From: Nostoc carneum NIES-2107
Lineage (GTDB): Bacteria; Cyanobacteriota; Cyanobacteriia; Cyanobacteriales; Nostocaceae
DNA length: 64,000 nt
NCBI GenBank assembly: GCA_002368155.1
Contig: AP018180.1
Location: 6,814,561 to 6,878,560, forward strand
Direction of reading: 5' to 3'
Shown here: positions 28,519 through 38,465 of the stretch, in pieces
Layout: every line of letters starts with the position of its first letter
Position numbering within the stretch: position 1 is the first letter of the stretch
Made by a program: the position numbers and the translations under genes
Notes under the pieces: generated by a model
The model's database searches: none
Told to the model about the DNA's origin: nothing
What the model saw: only the letters and a program-made list of their open reading frames with translations

Positions 28519-29892
28519 TCATTGGCATAGTTGATATTGTATGTTTTGTAACGCTGCACGGACTTTCTGATATCGTAAGCATCCTGGCATAGTCATCTGT
28601 TTTGAAACGCGAGCTTCTGAGGGGTATTGTCCCTTGTTGTGTAAGCTCCGGGCAATTTCTTGAACTTCGTTGCAGGATTGTTCTATCTTGCTCGCAAGGA
28701 TAGCCTTTCTGTCATTAAGATAGTTAGCAGATATAGCGCGACATAAATCTGGAAAGTGTTTATAAACGGTCCTTCTATTGCATTTTAATCGCCTAGCTAC
28801 TTCCTCCATTGACGGTGATGGGTATTCTTTACTCACAAGCACTGCTTCCAAATATTGCATTACGCTATCAGCATCAAACGGGTGACTACTTGCTCTTGGT
28901 TTAGATTGTATTTTAGACCTTGGTAGTCGCGTTGTCTGACTAGAATTTACAGATTCTATTCCTTGTGTTATGAAATCTAGAACTGAGATTTTCAGGGAGT
29001 AGCAAATCTGTAAAAGTGCATTAATTGAGGGTAAATTCTGACCTTTACACCAAAGCCATACTGTATTTCTAGGTATTTGAAGCTGACGAGCAAATGCAGC
29101 TATATTTCCCTCCGCTACTTGGTCTACGTAAGCACACAGCGCTTTAGCAATGCTGTCTTTTGATGGCATAAATGCTAGATACGGCGATTGAGCAAGCAAC
29201 TCTCCTACAGTCTTTGCAATCCAAATCTCAAACTTTAGTTCATGATAGATTGAATTTTTGCGATCGCTTAGTTGAGTCTCAAAAGGTAAACCAAGCCACA
29301 TCAAGCATTTTGAGCAGTATCCTGGTCGCGATCGCCAAGCTAAGAGAAAATTACTCTCGCCGCAATTATGACATATTTGCTCCAAGGGACGCTGGTGGAG
29401 TGGACAAACCTTAACCACATCCATTGTCCAAAGCAAAGGCTCATAGATCGCCTGACCATTAGTGTGCCATTCTTGGTAGCAGGATGGGCACCAGGCACGA
29501 TGGCGATGAAGCAAATTTCTTGTTGGTAAGATATTAGACCATGTTAACCACGTTAAAAATCGAAGGTTATTTTGCCACGTTAATTTCTCCAGCGCTTGAA
29601 CCAGGTCAGAAGCCATAACACCTGTACCGTTCAATGCTCCTGTAAAATCATAAATCCTATGTAAGTTCGCTCCTCCATAAGGTTTGTTGATAACTGGTGC
29701 AACTTCTGTTTCCATTAATACACCAGGAGGTAAGCTGTGTGAGTCAGCTAACCGAGCGATGTAGCTCGTTAAGCTTTCCACAAATTCTGTACCAATGCTT
29801 ATGGGTTGTAGATGATAAAGACGACTACGTTCTGGAATTATAAGGTTATCTAAAATCGACAACTCAAAAGTAATTTTTTCTTGATTTAGCAT
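28519..29892 (-). CDS. tniQ: TniQ/TnsD-family target selector 1
   Basis: A 457-residue protein. The TniQ domain opens with SRLYHLQPISIGTEFVESL and HSLPPGVLMETE. Four zinc-type pairs follow: CPSC, CPLH, CHNC and CSKC. The C-terminal half holds a Cro-like helix-turn-helix (AAFARQLQIPRNTVWLWCKG) and a second one (VARRLKCNRRTVYKHFPDLC). Short TniQ proteins of CRISPR-guided elements lack such a tail, while TnsD-type selectors use it to read a fixed chromosomal site. It is the gene nearest the left end, next to tRNA-Ala. A paralogue follows at 30013, and either could be the tRNA-Ala reader. Confidence 0.88.
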   Translation of the reverse strand: MLNQEKITFELSILDNLIIPERSRLYHLQPISIGTEFVESLTSYIARLADSHSLPPGVLMETEVAPVINKPYGGANLHRIYDFTGALNGTGVMASDLVQALEKLTWQNNLRFLTWLTWSNILPTRNLLHRHRAWCPSCYQEWHTNGQAIYEPLLWTMDVVKVCPLHQRPLEQICHNCGESNFLLAWRSRPGYCSKCLMWLGLPFETQLSDRKNSIYHELKFEIWIAKTVGELLAQSPYLAFMPSKDSIAKALCAYVDQVAEGNIAAFARQLQIPRNTVWLWCKGQNLPSINALLQICYSLKISVLDFITQGIESVNSSQTTRLPRSKIQSKPRASSHPFDADSVMQYLEAVLVSKEYPSPSMEEVARRLKCNRRTVYKHFPDLCRAISANYLNDRKAILASKIEQSCNEVQEIARSLHNKGQYPSEARVSKQMTMPGCLRYQKVRAALQNIQYQLCQ

Positions 29893-30012
29893 ATTTTATT
29901 TTTTAGCAAATTTAATATGGCTTCTTGGAAATATTTAAACCTCCTAAGAAGTTAGTTAAAACTGATAGCTTGACTACCGCTTTAATATTTAAATTACAGA
30001 ATATTTAACTCA

Positions 30013-31593
30013 TTAATCATAGCCAAGTTCGCGTAGTACTTCCTCCAAAGCAGAGACAGCTATATCATTAAACATTAGTTTTGGCGTACTCAATATTTTC
30101 CCAATATTTGCAGCATTAGGTTTTTTGCCTGTACCATGAATTTGAAAAGCAGCCTGCCTAACCTGCTGCCGTATTTCTTCTTGACGTTTTTTTGAACGTT
30201 CGTGACGATAATTTGCAAATTTAGCAGAAATGGCATGGCATATTTCACCAAAGTATTTATATAGAATTGAATCATTAACTTTTATTCTTCTAGAAACTTC
30301 TGACATACTAGGTGGTGGATACTCATCACTATTTAATGCTGATAGAAGTTGGTAGCGAATACTTTCATATTTAATTTTTTTGCAGTAATCTCTATATTTA
30401 GATGTAATTATGTAGCTTAATTCTGGAAAATAAGTATATATAGCATTAGAGCTTTTTAAACCCAAAGAATTTAGTACTGATCTTAGTGATTGTGGTGGAT
30501 ATTCATTACAAGCTGCTATCAAAACTAATTCTATTTTTTGCTGGCAAATTTCTATGATTTTTCTATCCAATGATTCTATATAAGAAATTTTTCTCTTTAC
30601 TAAATTAAATTTACAATTATTTATATTAACAACTTTGGCATTCAAAAACTCTAATAACGAGATTTCTAAATTAGAGCAAATTTTCAAAAGTGTATTCAGA
30701 GTCGGCAGTTGTTCATTATTATACCAATAAAGTACTCTATCTATCGGCTGTCCCAGAAGTTTAGCAAGGGCTAATATATCTCCTTGAGTTGCTTGGATAA
30801 GATAATTAGAAATTAGCTGTTGAATAGTTTTTCTAGGATAGGGAAAAGATAAATAAGGCGATGATTCTATTAGCTGTCCAATGTTTTTGATTACCCATAA
30901 TTGCCATTCTTGCTCCGCTTCTAATAAATTTGGATTATCTAGTCCTTCTATTTGCTGAGTAACCCCAAGCCATTTTTGGCACTTTGAGCAATATCCAGGA
31001 CGAGAATGCGATCCTAAAAATGTAACCTGTCTGTGGCAATGCGGACATTGGGTATGTAAAGGTTGATGATGACGTGGACAAATGGTAACTAGAGACAATG
31101 ACCAAATCAGAGGTTCATAAATATCTTGTCCTGCTGTAATCCAATCTTTGTAACAAATTGGACACCATGCTTTACAAGGTCGGAGCAAAAACCTGTGAGA
31201 GACGACCTCAGCAAAATTGAGGAGTGTTAAGTATTTCAAATTCTCAGTTTTTGTTAAAGTTTCAATTGCTTTAACAAAGGTAGTTGCCATTGAACCAGTT
31301 CCGTTCAATGCTGTTCTAGAATGTCTGGTACCACCATATATTTGTGCTAAATGTTTATTTTTTTCATTGAATACATAACCTTCTTTGATAAGCGGTCCAA
31401 TTTCGCTCAACAGTAGAAACCCTGTATTAAGGCTATGAGCCTCGGCAAGTCGAGTAAAATAACTAGTCAAACTCTCAACATAAGGTGTTCCTATACCTAT
31501 TGGTTCTAAGTGATATAAGCGACTACGCTTTGAAATATCAGGTATTTGCAAATCGCATAACTCTATTGGTTCAACAAAGTCATCCAAACTCAT
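30013..31593 (-). CDS. tniQ: TniQ/TnsD-family target selector 2
   Basis: A 526-residue paralogue of the first TniQ. It shares SRLYHLEPIGIGTPYVESLTSY, WCPICYKDW, CPRHHQPL, CPHC and CSKCQKWLG. The C-terminal region has at least three helix-turn-helix-like units, including LAKLLGQPIDRVLYWYNN and VSRRIKVNDSILYKYFGEI. Its start overlaps the end of tnsC by 4 bp, so it is translationally coupled to tnsC. It is longer than the first copy and differs most in the C-terminal half, as expected if the two read different targets. There are no Cas partners. Confidence 0.88.
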   Translation of the reverse strand: MSLDDFVEPIELCDLQIPDISKRSRLYHLEPIGIGTPYVESLTSYFTRLAEAHSLNTGFLLLSEIGPLIKEGYVFNEKNKHLAQIYGGTRHSRTALNGTGSMATTFVKAIETLTKTENLKYLTLLNFAEVVSHRFLLRPCKAWCPICYKDWITAGQDIYEPLIWSLSLVTICPRHHQPLHTQCPHCHRQVTFLGSHSRPGYCSKCQKWLGVTQQIEGLDNPNLLEAEQEWQLWVIKNIGQLIESSPYLSFPYPRKTIQQLISNYLIQATQGDILALAKLLGQPIDRVLYWYNNEQLPTLNTLLKICSNLEISLLEFLNAKVVNINNCKFNLVKRKISYIESLDRKIIEICQQKIELVLIAACNEYPPQSLRSVLNSLGLKSSNAIYTYFPELSYIITSKYRDYCKKIKYESIRYQLLSALNSDEYPPPSMSEVSRRIKVNDSILYKYFGEICHAISAKFANYRHERSKKRQEEIRQQVRQAAFQIHGTGKKPNAANIGKILSTPKLMFNDIAVSALEEVLRELGYD

Positions 31594-32028
31594 GCTAATT
31601 CTCCTCCGACAGGATCTCGCTTGGGCTTACGCTTGAATGGTTGTGTTTTTTTACTAGATTGGGATGCGTTATGAGGTTGTTTACTATCCTGATTTGATAA
31701 TTTTTCTTTACCGATCGAAGTTTTGTTGTTATTCAAACCCAACATGATACGCAGTTTGTTGCTCTTATCTGCACTATCTGTCAGTTTTTCCTCACCTTCA
31801 ATCGCTTCTAAAACCATTTGTTCACATTCAGAAGCTGACTTGGCTGTTTCTTTGAGATGTTCGAGAGTGAGAGTGTTTGCATTTTCAGAAAGAGAAAGAT
31901 CATAAGCATCTGTCAGCCAATCAATGAGAGTACCAATATTACCAATACTGCGTTCGTAACAAAACTCCCAGTATTTCTCTCTTAAAGCAGGTGGCTCTAA
32001 AAGTGGCATACGGCTTTGCAGATGCTCT
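31590..32028 (-). pseudogene. tnsC: TnsC, C-terminal part separated by the IS insertion
   Basis: The frame encodes the end of the TnsC AAA+ protein: MPLLEPPALREKYWEFCYERSIGNIGTL and a Lys/Gln-rich tail. The ATG at 32009 is internal. Upstream codons read V-L-E-H-L-Q-S-R up to the IS boundary at 32030. Removing the IS and one CTAG copy joins these codons in frame to the N-terminal part at 33838-34594, giving a protein of about 397 residues. Whether this fragment is translated from the internal ATG is unknown. Confidence 0.85.
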
Positions 32029-32030
32029 AG
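32027..32030. repeat. CTAG target duplication of the IS, left copy
   Basis: Palindromic CTAG directly outside the left IS end; its twin is at 33838-33841. Confidence 0.85.
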
Positions 32031-33837
32031 AACACCGATTCAGTAATGGAGAAACGAAAGCAAATCAAGCTGATATAGAGTAAAAGGATGAAGGTAAAAA
32101 TAGAGCAAAATCTTATCAGGTAATGATTGTAGCCATTAGTAATGGAATATAGAGATTTAATCAACTCTCAAGGAAAAGTGCGCTCAAGTTTCAGGTATAT
32201 TCGATGTTACACAGATGCATGAAAGACCGAGAGTATACCTATGCGTCCAGTCCATTGGCATCCACCGACCGAACTTAACGCTCAAGAGCAAAAAATCGTC
32301 AAGCGGATCAAAAGAGCAAAGCTATTCACGTTCTTGCGGCAATACCGTCATCAGTTATTTGATGAGGAATTTCAAGAAGAACTGAGCAAGCTTTATGCAG
32401 ATTCTCCCAAAGGGCATCCACCAGTACCTCCAGCACAACTGGCATTAGTGACAATCTTACAAGCTTATACAGGAGCATCCGATGCGGAAGCGATTGAAGC
32501 GTTGCTCATGGATAGACGTTGGCAGTTAGTGCTTGATTGCATTGATTGTGAGCAAGCACCATTTTCTCAAGCGACACTTGCCAGGTTTCGCACAGCACTG
32601 ATTATCCAAGGACTCGACCGACGATTAATTGAGAAAACAGTAAAACTAGCAGAACAGAGCAAGGGTTTTGGCTCAAGGCAATTACGGGCAGCGCTTGATT
32701 CCAGCCCCTTGTGGGGAGCATCGAAGGTTGAAGATACATATAATTTATTGGGTCACGCGCTCAAAAAAGCGATTGGCGTGATAGCTGTCCAGCAGGGGAG
32801 GGGGTTGGCGGAAGTTGCACAAGATATTGGGGTAGATATGGTTGCAACTTCAAGCTTGAAAGCGGCTTTAGACTTAAACTGGGATGACCCAGATCAGAAA
32901 AATTTGGCCTTGGGGATTGTACTGGATGCTTTAGAGAGAGTTGAGACTTTTGTTCAAACACAGCCTACTGAAAATGAACATCCGCTACTTCGTTCAACTC
33001 TTGAAACAGCAAGACAAATCGAAACACAGGATGTGGAAGTTGATGCCAATGGTGAGGTAAAACTGCGCTCTGGTGTTGCCAAAGAACGACGTATTTCAGT
33101 TGAAGACGAAGAGATGAGACATGGACGTAAAAGCCGTAGCCAGAAAATTGATGGCTATAAACGTCATGTGTTACGAGATTTAGACAACGGAATGATTCGC
33201 GCTGTTGGTATTACCAAAGCTAATGTCCCAGAAGCATCAGTAACCGATGCGATTACTCAGGACTTACAAACACAAGATGTTGAACTTACCGAATTGCATA
33301 TTGACCGGGCTTACTTGAGTAGCTCCTTAGTTAAAAATCGTAGTGAGCAATTGAGTATATACTGTAAGGCTTGGGTCGTCCACAACGGTACAAAATTTGG
33401 TAAAACTGCCTTTGTGTTGGACTGGGACAATGGTACTATTTGTTGTCCCAATCAGGTAACTTTACCTTTTAGTTTGGGTGCTAAAATTCAGTTCCCACAA
33501 GAAGTTTGTGCAACCTGTCCTCTCAGAGAATCTTGCACCAGTTCACCACGCGGACGTAGTATTTCAATTCATCCAGAAGAACAATTATTTCGAGAGTTAC
33601 GAGAACGTCAATTAACCCCTATTGGACGTGCCAAACTCCGCGAACGCGTTTGTGTTGAGCATTCTTTATCTCATATTGGTCGTTGGCAAGGTGAACAAGC
33701 TCGCTATGTTGGTTGTCGCAAAAACTTATTTGATCTTCGTCGCGTAGCGGTTGTTCATAATCTTCATGTCCTTGCCAAAATTTTTACTCACACTACTGAG
33801 CCAGCCTCTACTTCTATTTGATTACTGAATCGGTGTT
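32031..33837 (+). mobile_element. IS1182-like insertion sequence, 1,807 bp
   Basis: Perfect 17-bp terminal inverted repeats (AACACCGATTCAGTAAT) bound one transposase gene, flanked by 4-bp CTAG duplications. It lies inside tnsC. The intact frame and perfect ends suggest a recent arrival. Confidence 0.92.
32241..33821 (+). CDS. IS1182-family transposase
   Basis: A 526-residue DDE transposase. The N-terminal part has the IS1182 pattern: PPVPPAQLALVTILQAYTGASDAEA, then DRRWQLVLD and FSQATLARFRTAL. The core holds ALDSSPL (first Asp) and the IDGYKRHVLRDLDNG block. A CATCPLRESC cysteine cluster and VEHSLSHIGRWQGEQARYVG (last Glu region) follow near the end. The stop lies 16 bp before the right IS end. 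It is full length, so the element may still be active. Confidence 0.92.
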   Translation: MRPVHWHPPTELNAQEQKIVKRIKRAKLFTFLRQYRHQLFDEEFQEELSKLYADSPKGHPPVPPAQLALVTILQAYTGASDAEAIEALLMDRRWQLVLDCIDCEQAPFSQATLARFRTALIIQGLDRRLIEKTVKLAEQSKGFGSRQLRAALDSSPLWGASKVEDTYNLLGHALKKAIGVIAVQQGRGLAEVAQDIGVDMVATSSLKAALDLNWDDPDQKNLALGIVLDALERVETFVQTQPTENEHPLLRSTLETARQIETQDVEVDANGEVKLRSGVAKERRISVEDEEMRHGRKSRSQKIDGYKRHVLRDLDNGMIRAVGITKANVPEASVTDAITQDLQTQDVELTELHIDRAYLSSSLVKNRSEQLSIYCKAWVVHNGTKFGKTAFVLDWDNGTICCPNQVTLPFSLGAKIQFPQEVCATCPLRESCTSSPRGRSISIHPEEQLFRELRERQLTPIGRAKLRERVCVEHSLSHIGRWQGEQARYVGCRKNLFDLRRVAVVHNLHVLAKIFTHTTEPASTSI

Positions 33838-34594
33838 CTAGTACTCTCTTGAACGCCTTAATATCTTCATCGCACTCAAGGCGGTAACGTGGAAAATGAA
33901 TAACTTTAGTGCGTCGGCTCAGTTGAGGACTTAATTCAAGAAAGTCAAGAAGTTGATAAGTGCCAAACCCTGTCCAAGGAACATTGGTAGTATTTACTGC
34001 TGACTTCACACAGTCCATATGAGCTTGTAATAGCTGTTCACCAGCCATCTTGCCAATATGCTGAAATTCGTCCACAGCCAATGTGTATGGTTTACGATGA
34101 ACTAAAGCTTTCTCCATCGCTATACGTAGAGAATCTTCTGTTGCCCTTCCAGCAACAACTAATTGCCCATCACTACCTCTACGAATACCATCAAAGTTGT
34201 AACTGATTTTTTGATCAATTCCTGGTTCATCAACAGCAATTAGAATAATTCTGTAAAAATTTTTCCATCTAAAAGTGCCTTTAGCAGGTGCTGGTGCTTC
34301 AACACAAACTATAGGAATCCAGCCAGGATCTGTTTCCATTTGCGCTAAACTTTCTTCAAGTATCTTTTTCCTGAGTAAGCGCTGTAAGGTAGATTTACCA
34401 ACACCGGAAGGACCAATCACTAAAATTATTGAAGCTCCTGCGGGTTCACGAATACTACGGTAAGCTTTGTCAAAGGCAGTCTTGAGATTTGGGTGCATCA
34501 ATGTGATGCCAGGATTTTTGAAGTATTGCAATCGCTCTTCTGATGAATGTTCAAGTAATTCTGCTGGGAATTTATACTGAGTCACTCTTACCAT
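33838..34594 (-). pseudogene. tnsC: TnsC, N-terminal AAA+ part, interrupted by the IS
   Basis: TnsC is the AAA+ regulator that links the target selector to the transposase. This part keeps Walker A (GPSGVGKST, near residue 60), Walker B (TLAVDEFQHIG) and the NTTNVPWTGFGTYQLLDF sensor region, then runs into the IS after codon E253. In the present DNA the frame reads 15 foreign codons of the IS end and stops at 33788. The C-terminal 144 residues lie beyond the IS at 31590-32028. The start overlaps the tnsAB stop by 7 bp. The broken gene probably makes the transposon immobile unless the IS excises. Confidence 0.9.
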
Positions 34595-37371
34595 TCCTCC
34601 AAAGGCTCAAAAATTTCCTCATCAACTTCATTTTTTGTTGCAAATGATTTTGTCTCTGGCACTGTAAAGTTGTCAGCGTTAATAGGAATGGCAGCTTTAA
34701 CACTAAGCAAATTATTTGTGTCTACCTCAATTAACTCTCCTTGTATCTGTGCGTGAACTTGCTTGAGTTCTGTATCCTTTAAATACTGTGTCTGTACAGC
34801 CTTTTTTGCCTCGCGCCAGGGTGGAGTAAGCGCAACTTCCTCCATCTGGATACGAGTAAAAAACTCAGCCAGTTTTTTGCCAGTAATATCACTAGATTGC
34901 TTGTTCTGAAGCTGATTGAGCTTTTTTAACTCCCTGGCTGCAATCATTAATTCTCGTTCTGAGTGATCTTGAAGTTCTTGCAAATCACGAGAACGACATT
35001 CCACCCATTCATCTTTAACATAGGCATAAGCTACCGTGATATTAAATGGGTCATATCTGACTTCTACTTTCTCGTTCCGAATGCGAGTAAAGGATGGGTG
35101 CCAATAGTAGAGGTAGTTAATTTTGACACCCTCCTGAGTGACTTTTCTCATCCCGTTTGTTTCATGTGGTGATGGTAGTGCTAAAAGCTTGAACTCATGT
35201 TCATTAATCAACATATGCTCTCTGCTACCGCCTCTAGCTATCCCGATATTGAAAGCCTCTCTTGGACTCATTCTTAAAGCTGGATGCGGGCAAGTATCGT
35301 AGATTTCATAGCAATACTCGCAGAAGTAAGCGTAAAGCTTACCAAGTGTCCAGACAGCATGGTTTTTGGGATTTACTCCTTTAGTTACCTGTCGGACATT
35401 TTTCATAATTTGGGTATTCCCCTTTAAGTTGTGCCAGAATTCTTTGTCAGCTACACCAAAGAAAGATTCAATTACCGAACCATTCCGTGGCTTAGCTGCG
35501 GGACGTTCCTTTTTGGTTTTATGAAAATAAGCAAGGAGAATTTCAAAGTAACTACTGTTAAAGTCAGATCCTCCATCTACCACAGTGATTTGGGGAAGTC
35601 GTCCATATTTTTGAACACATATCCTCAAAACCATCATGACGGAACGATAGCTAGGTGGGTCGAAAGTCATGTAGACAGCTAGTGTTCTTCGTGAATAAGC
35701 ATCTGTTAAAAGAGTTGCCCAAGCTCTCCCCATATTTGCGTTTTCTTTGATCCAACTTAGATCAGCACCGAGGTTTAACATAGTTTCACTGAGGAGTTCA
35801 AGATTCGCCTCTGTGTGGTCGATATGACCAATTTCAAATGGGCGATCGCCGTGGATAGGAGTTTCTTCTCGATGTAAATACCAGTAGAAAGGTTCTTCTT
35901 TATAAGCAGCGCGATCGCCCATGCGTTTTTTAATTTGTTCATGAAGAGGACGGTTCCTCACTGCTTTACGGTATGATTCACCGCTAGGAGGCGTGAGTCC
36001 TTTTTCTTTACATAAGATTCTAAAAGAGTGATAGGAGTGGCGTATTGAGTGCTGTGTGATAGTTTCGTAGTTTTCCTCAATATGCTCTTTCATCAAAATC
36101 TGAACTTCTTCCGGGAGACCTTCTCTTCGATAGCCCTTATTCCGATGTTTAGGAAAAAGCCCAACAAAACCCCTGTTGTATAACTTTTCTGCTTTCCTAT
36201 AGCTGGCAATCCAACGTCTTTGAGTCCGACTTGGCTTAGTCGATGAAGTACCATGAAGAAATGGCTCTATTTCCTTGTAGCGAGCATGAGCTACTTTGCG
36301 CTCTTCGGTACTTGCTTTATTGAGTAGTTCCTCAACTTCAACATTAATAGTTAATTCTTTGGTTGTTAAAAGACCTGTTATCTTTCCATCCCGAACTAAA
36401 CCCTCAAAAACAAAGTTGGGTAGGTCGATGAATTTTTCTTCACCGCTAAGTAGTCCTATTGATTTCTCACCAGTGTTAATGATTTCCCACTGAGCACCAT
36501 CCCAGCAGATTGAGGTTCCGATAGTGACTTTAATAGCGGACAGGTTGTTAGCAGGAGTTGATGCAAGAATATTTGTTAATTGACCATAAGTGAAAGCTTC
36601 CTCTTCATCTGTATAGACTTTTACTTGTTCAGGTTTACCCAAGAAAGCATTATTTAGGTCAACGTAAATCTGGTTTGTGGCAATCAGAATATTTAAATCA
36701 TCAATGCTAACTTCCTCCACGCGATGTATTATTTCTGCCAAACTAATTCCTGGCTGAGTTTTTAAAAGACTAAAGATGGTAGAAGTTACTACCTCATCAA
36801 TTTCTAACTGCTTGTTCTGGAAATAATCTTCCAACCAGACAAAATTTCGTATGAATATCGAGTTAATTTCAGCAGAGGAGCGAACAACATAATAAAGACC
36901 GAATTGAGAAGCGTATTCTTCGCCAGGTGGACAGCGCCATTTCCCATCGTTTTGTCTTTGCCAACGATTTGGGCTATCTTGTGTTATTTGAAGTAACTCT
37001 TTTTCGGTTTTACATTCTTCCCAACCCGCAGCATTTTTTCGTATGACAAAAAAGTCTGCTGTATGTTTGTGGTAGTTTCGCCTTCCATTCTTACTCAAGT
37101 AATCTAGAAAAAATGAGGGTGGTTGGTCATAATATTCCATTACATCTTCGTCATGTTCTAATTTATATATATGAGCTAATTCGTTACGGTGTGATTCAAA
37201 CTGTATGGTCACTCCCATCTTTCTACTGGGATAACGACCTGAAACATTTTTTTTACCACCTCCTACACGGCGTGATGGTTCAGATGAACGAATTTCTTCT
37301 ATGATCTTTCGAGATTGTTCTGAAAGGTTGAGATTTTGACACCAGAATCTCAACTCATCATGGGTGAGCAT
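34588..37371 (-). CDS. tnsAB: TnsA-TnsB fusion transposase
   Basis: A 927-residue protein. Residues about 40-200 are a TnsA-type endonuclease: E59 (FESHRNE), D106 (HTADFFVI), E119 and K121 (EECK) match the catalytic set of Tn7 TnsA. YDQPPSFFLDY is the usual TnsA landmark. The C-terminal part is a TnsB/Mu-type DDE integrase with D518 (HIDHTEA), D599 (VVDGGSDF) and E635 (SVIESFFG), a D-35-E spacing, then a beta-barrel and an Arg/Lys-rich tail. TnsB cuts the 3' ends and TnsA the 5' ends, so the element should move by cut and paste. Fused TnsAB is known in several cyanobacterial Tn7-like and type I CAST lineages. Confidence 0.93.
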   Translation of the reverse strand: MLTHDELRFWCQNLNLSEQSRKIIEEIRSSEPSRRVGGGKKNVSGRYPSRKMGVTIQFESHRNELAHIYKLEHDEDVMEYYDQPPSFFLDYLSKNGRRNYHKHTADFFVIRKNAAGWEECKTEKELLQITQDSPNRWQRQNDGKWRCPPGEEYASQFGLYYVVRSSAEINSIFIRNFVWLEDYFQNKQLEIDEVVTSTIFSLLKTQPGISLAEIIHRVEEVSIDDLNILIATNQIYVDLNNAFLGKPEQVKVYTDEEEAFTYGQLTNILASTPANNLSAIKVTIGTSICWDGAQWEIINTGEKSIGLLSGEEKFIDLPNFVFEGLVRDGKITGLLTTKELTINVEVEELLNKASTEERKVAHARYKEIEPFLHGTSSTKPSRTQRRWIASYRKAEKLYNRGFVGLFPKHRNKGYRREGLPEEVQILMKEHIEENYETITQHSIRHSYHSFRILCKEKGLTPPSGESYRKAVRNRPLHEQIKKRMGDRAAYKEEPFYWYLHREETPIHGDRPFEIGHIDHTEANLELLSETMLNLGADLSWIKENANMGRAWATLLTDAYSRRTLAVYMTFDPPSYRSVMMVLRICVQKYGRLPQITVVDGGSDFNSSYFEILLAYFHKTKKERPAAKPRNGSVIESFFGVADKEFWHNLKGNTQIMKNVRQVTKGVNPKNHAVWTLGKLYAYFCEYCYEIYDTCPHPALRMSPREAFNIGIARGGSREHMLINEHEFKLLALPSPHETNGMRKVTQEGVKINYLYYWHPSFTRIRNEKVEVRYDPFNITVAYAYVKDEWVECRSRDLQELQDHSERELMIAARELKKLNQLQNKQSSDITGKKLAEFFTRIQMEEVALTPPWREAKKAVQTQYLKDTELKQVHAQIQGELIEVDTNNLLSVKAAIPINADNFTVPETKSFATKNEVDEEIFEPLEEW

Positions 37372-37681
37372 ATATAACTTGAATAATTATTTTGCTAACA
37401 ATTACGACTTGGCGATAAAGCTAATTTGCTAGAAATTTATGCTTTGCGACAAAGTTATTACATAAATAATATATTAACTAGTAAAAAAATAGTTAAAAAT
37501 CCTTTATATTTATGAGTTTATATATAAAAATATCGCTTATATAAGTATATAAATCCTTGCTGTACAAGTTATTTGTATATATATATCCAGTTGAAAATAT
37601 TTTAATGTATTTGGTCTACAAGGTTTACATTACAATAATCTAGAATATGTACCTCAACTAATTTAAAGAGTGTGTATCGTC
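37372..37681. promoter_or_regulatory. AT-rich divergent promoter region of tnsAB and the RHH gene
   Basis: 310 bp with very low GC, rich in TATATA runs (around 37575) and short palindromes (around 37455 and 37530). It must carry the promoters of both divergent transcription units and is a natural operator site for the neighbouring RHH protein. Confidence 0.5.
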
Positions 37682-38437
37682 ATGAATAAAGGGCATAAGC
37701 GAAAGAAGGGAGTTCCAGAATTATATGATGAAACCAAAAAACAAGTTAGTATCTCCCTCACTCCTACTGCTGTTAAAGAATTAGATGTTCTGGCAAAGCA
37801 GGAAGGAGTCTCCAGATCAGAGTTTATAGAGCGAATAGCTCGGCACAGAATCCCAATTGCCGATAATCAAACATCTACAAATTCTCAAAATTGTGAACAG
37901 CAGAAATATAGCACTGAAACGATTAATAATGAACCTTTAATAGAGTTTAGTGCTAGACGAAATATTATCCGTTTGAGTGAATGGGAAAATCTACCAGATA
38001 GCCCAGGAGTTTTCTCTGTATATATTGAGGGAAATCCAATTGCGTATCTTAAGGTTCACACCAATATGAAGCAAGCCTTTATTGCTGAACTGAAAACAAA
38101 ACCTGATATTGAAGAATTAATATCTGATGATGGTAATGCTTATTTAATCTGGAATCAATGTAATGATGAGCATTTTTTTCCAAAACTTAAGAACATTATT
38201 TGGGATTTTTTGGAAAAACTTGAAGATGGTACAATACCTAAATGTAATGTTCTACCTAAGAAAAAAGCTTATATTGATAAGAAACAGATAAAGTTACATA
38301 TACTTTATTTGATGATGTCATATTTCCAATCTTCTCCTCCTACAGACCATCTTTTGTTACCTTCGGCAGAGAATAATCTGAAAGCTGTATTTTTACGTCG
38401 CCAGCAAGAAAGAGACGGGAATAAACCACGTCTCTAG
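37682..38437 (+). CDS. RHH-domain DNA-binding protein, possible transposition regulator
   Basis: About 251 residues from the ATG at 37682; a GTG at 37670 is also in frame. Near the N-terminus lies a ribbon-helix-helix of CopG/Arc type: KKQVSISLTPTAVKELDVLAKQEGVSRSEFIERIARHRI. The remaining 190 residues form an unrecognised domain containing ENLPDSPGVFSVYIEGNPIAYLKVHTNMKQAF, which looks like a small ligand- or nucleic-acid-binding module. It is divergent from tnsAB across a short AT-rich region, which suggests it represses the transposase operon. That role is inferred from position only. Confidence 0.7.
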   Translation: MNKGHKRKKGVPELYDETKKQVSISLTPTAVKELDVLAKQEGVSRSEFIERIARHRIPIADNQTSTNSQNCEQQKYSTETINNEPLIEFSARRNIIRLSEWENLPDSPGVFSVYIEGNPIAYLKVHTNMKQAFIAELKTKPDIEELISDDGNAYLIWNQCNDEHFFPKLKNIIWDFLEKLEDGTIPKCNVLPKKKAYIDKKQIKLHILYLMMSYFQSSPPTDHLLLPSAENNLKAVFLRRQQERDGNKPRL

Positions 38438-38465
38438 GAGATGAGAAGTTTATCTATCAAAGCTT

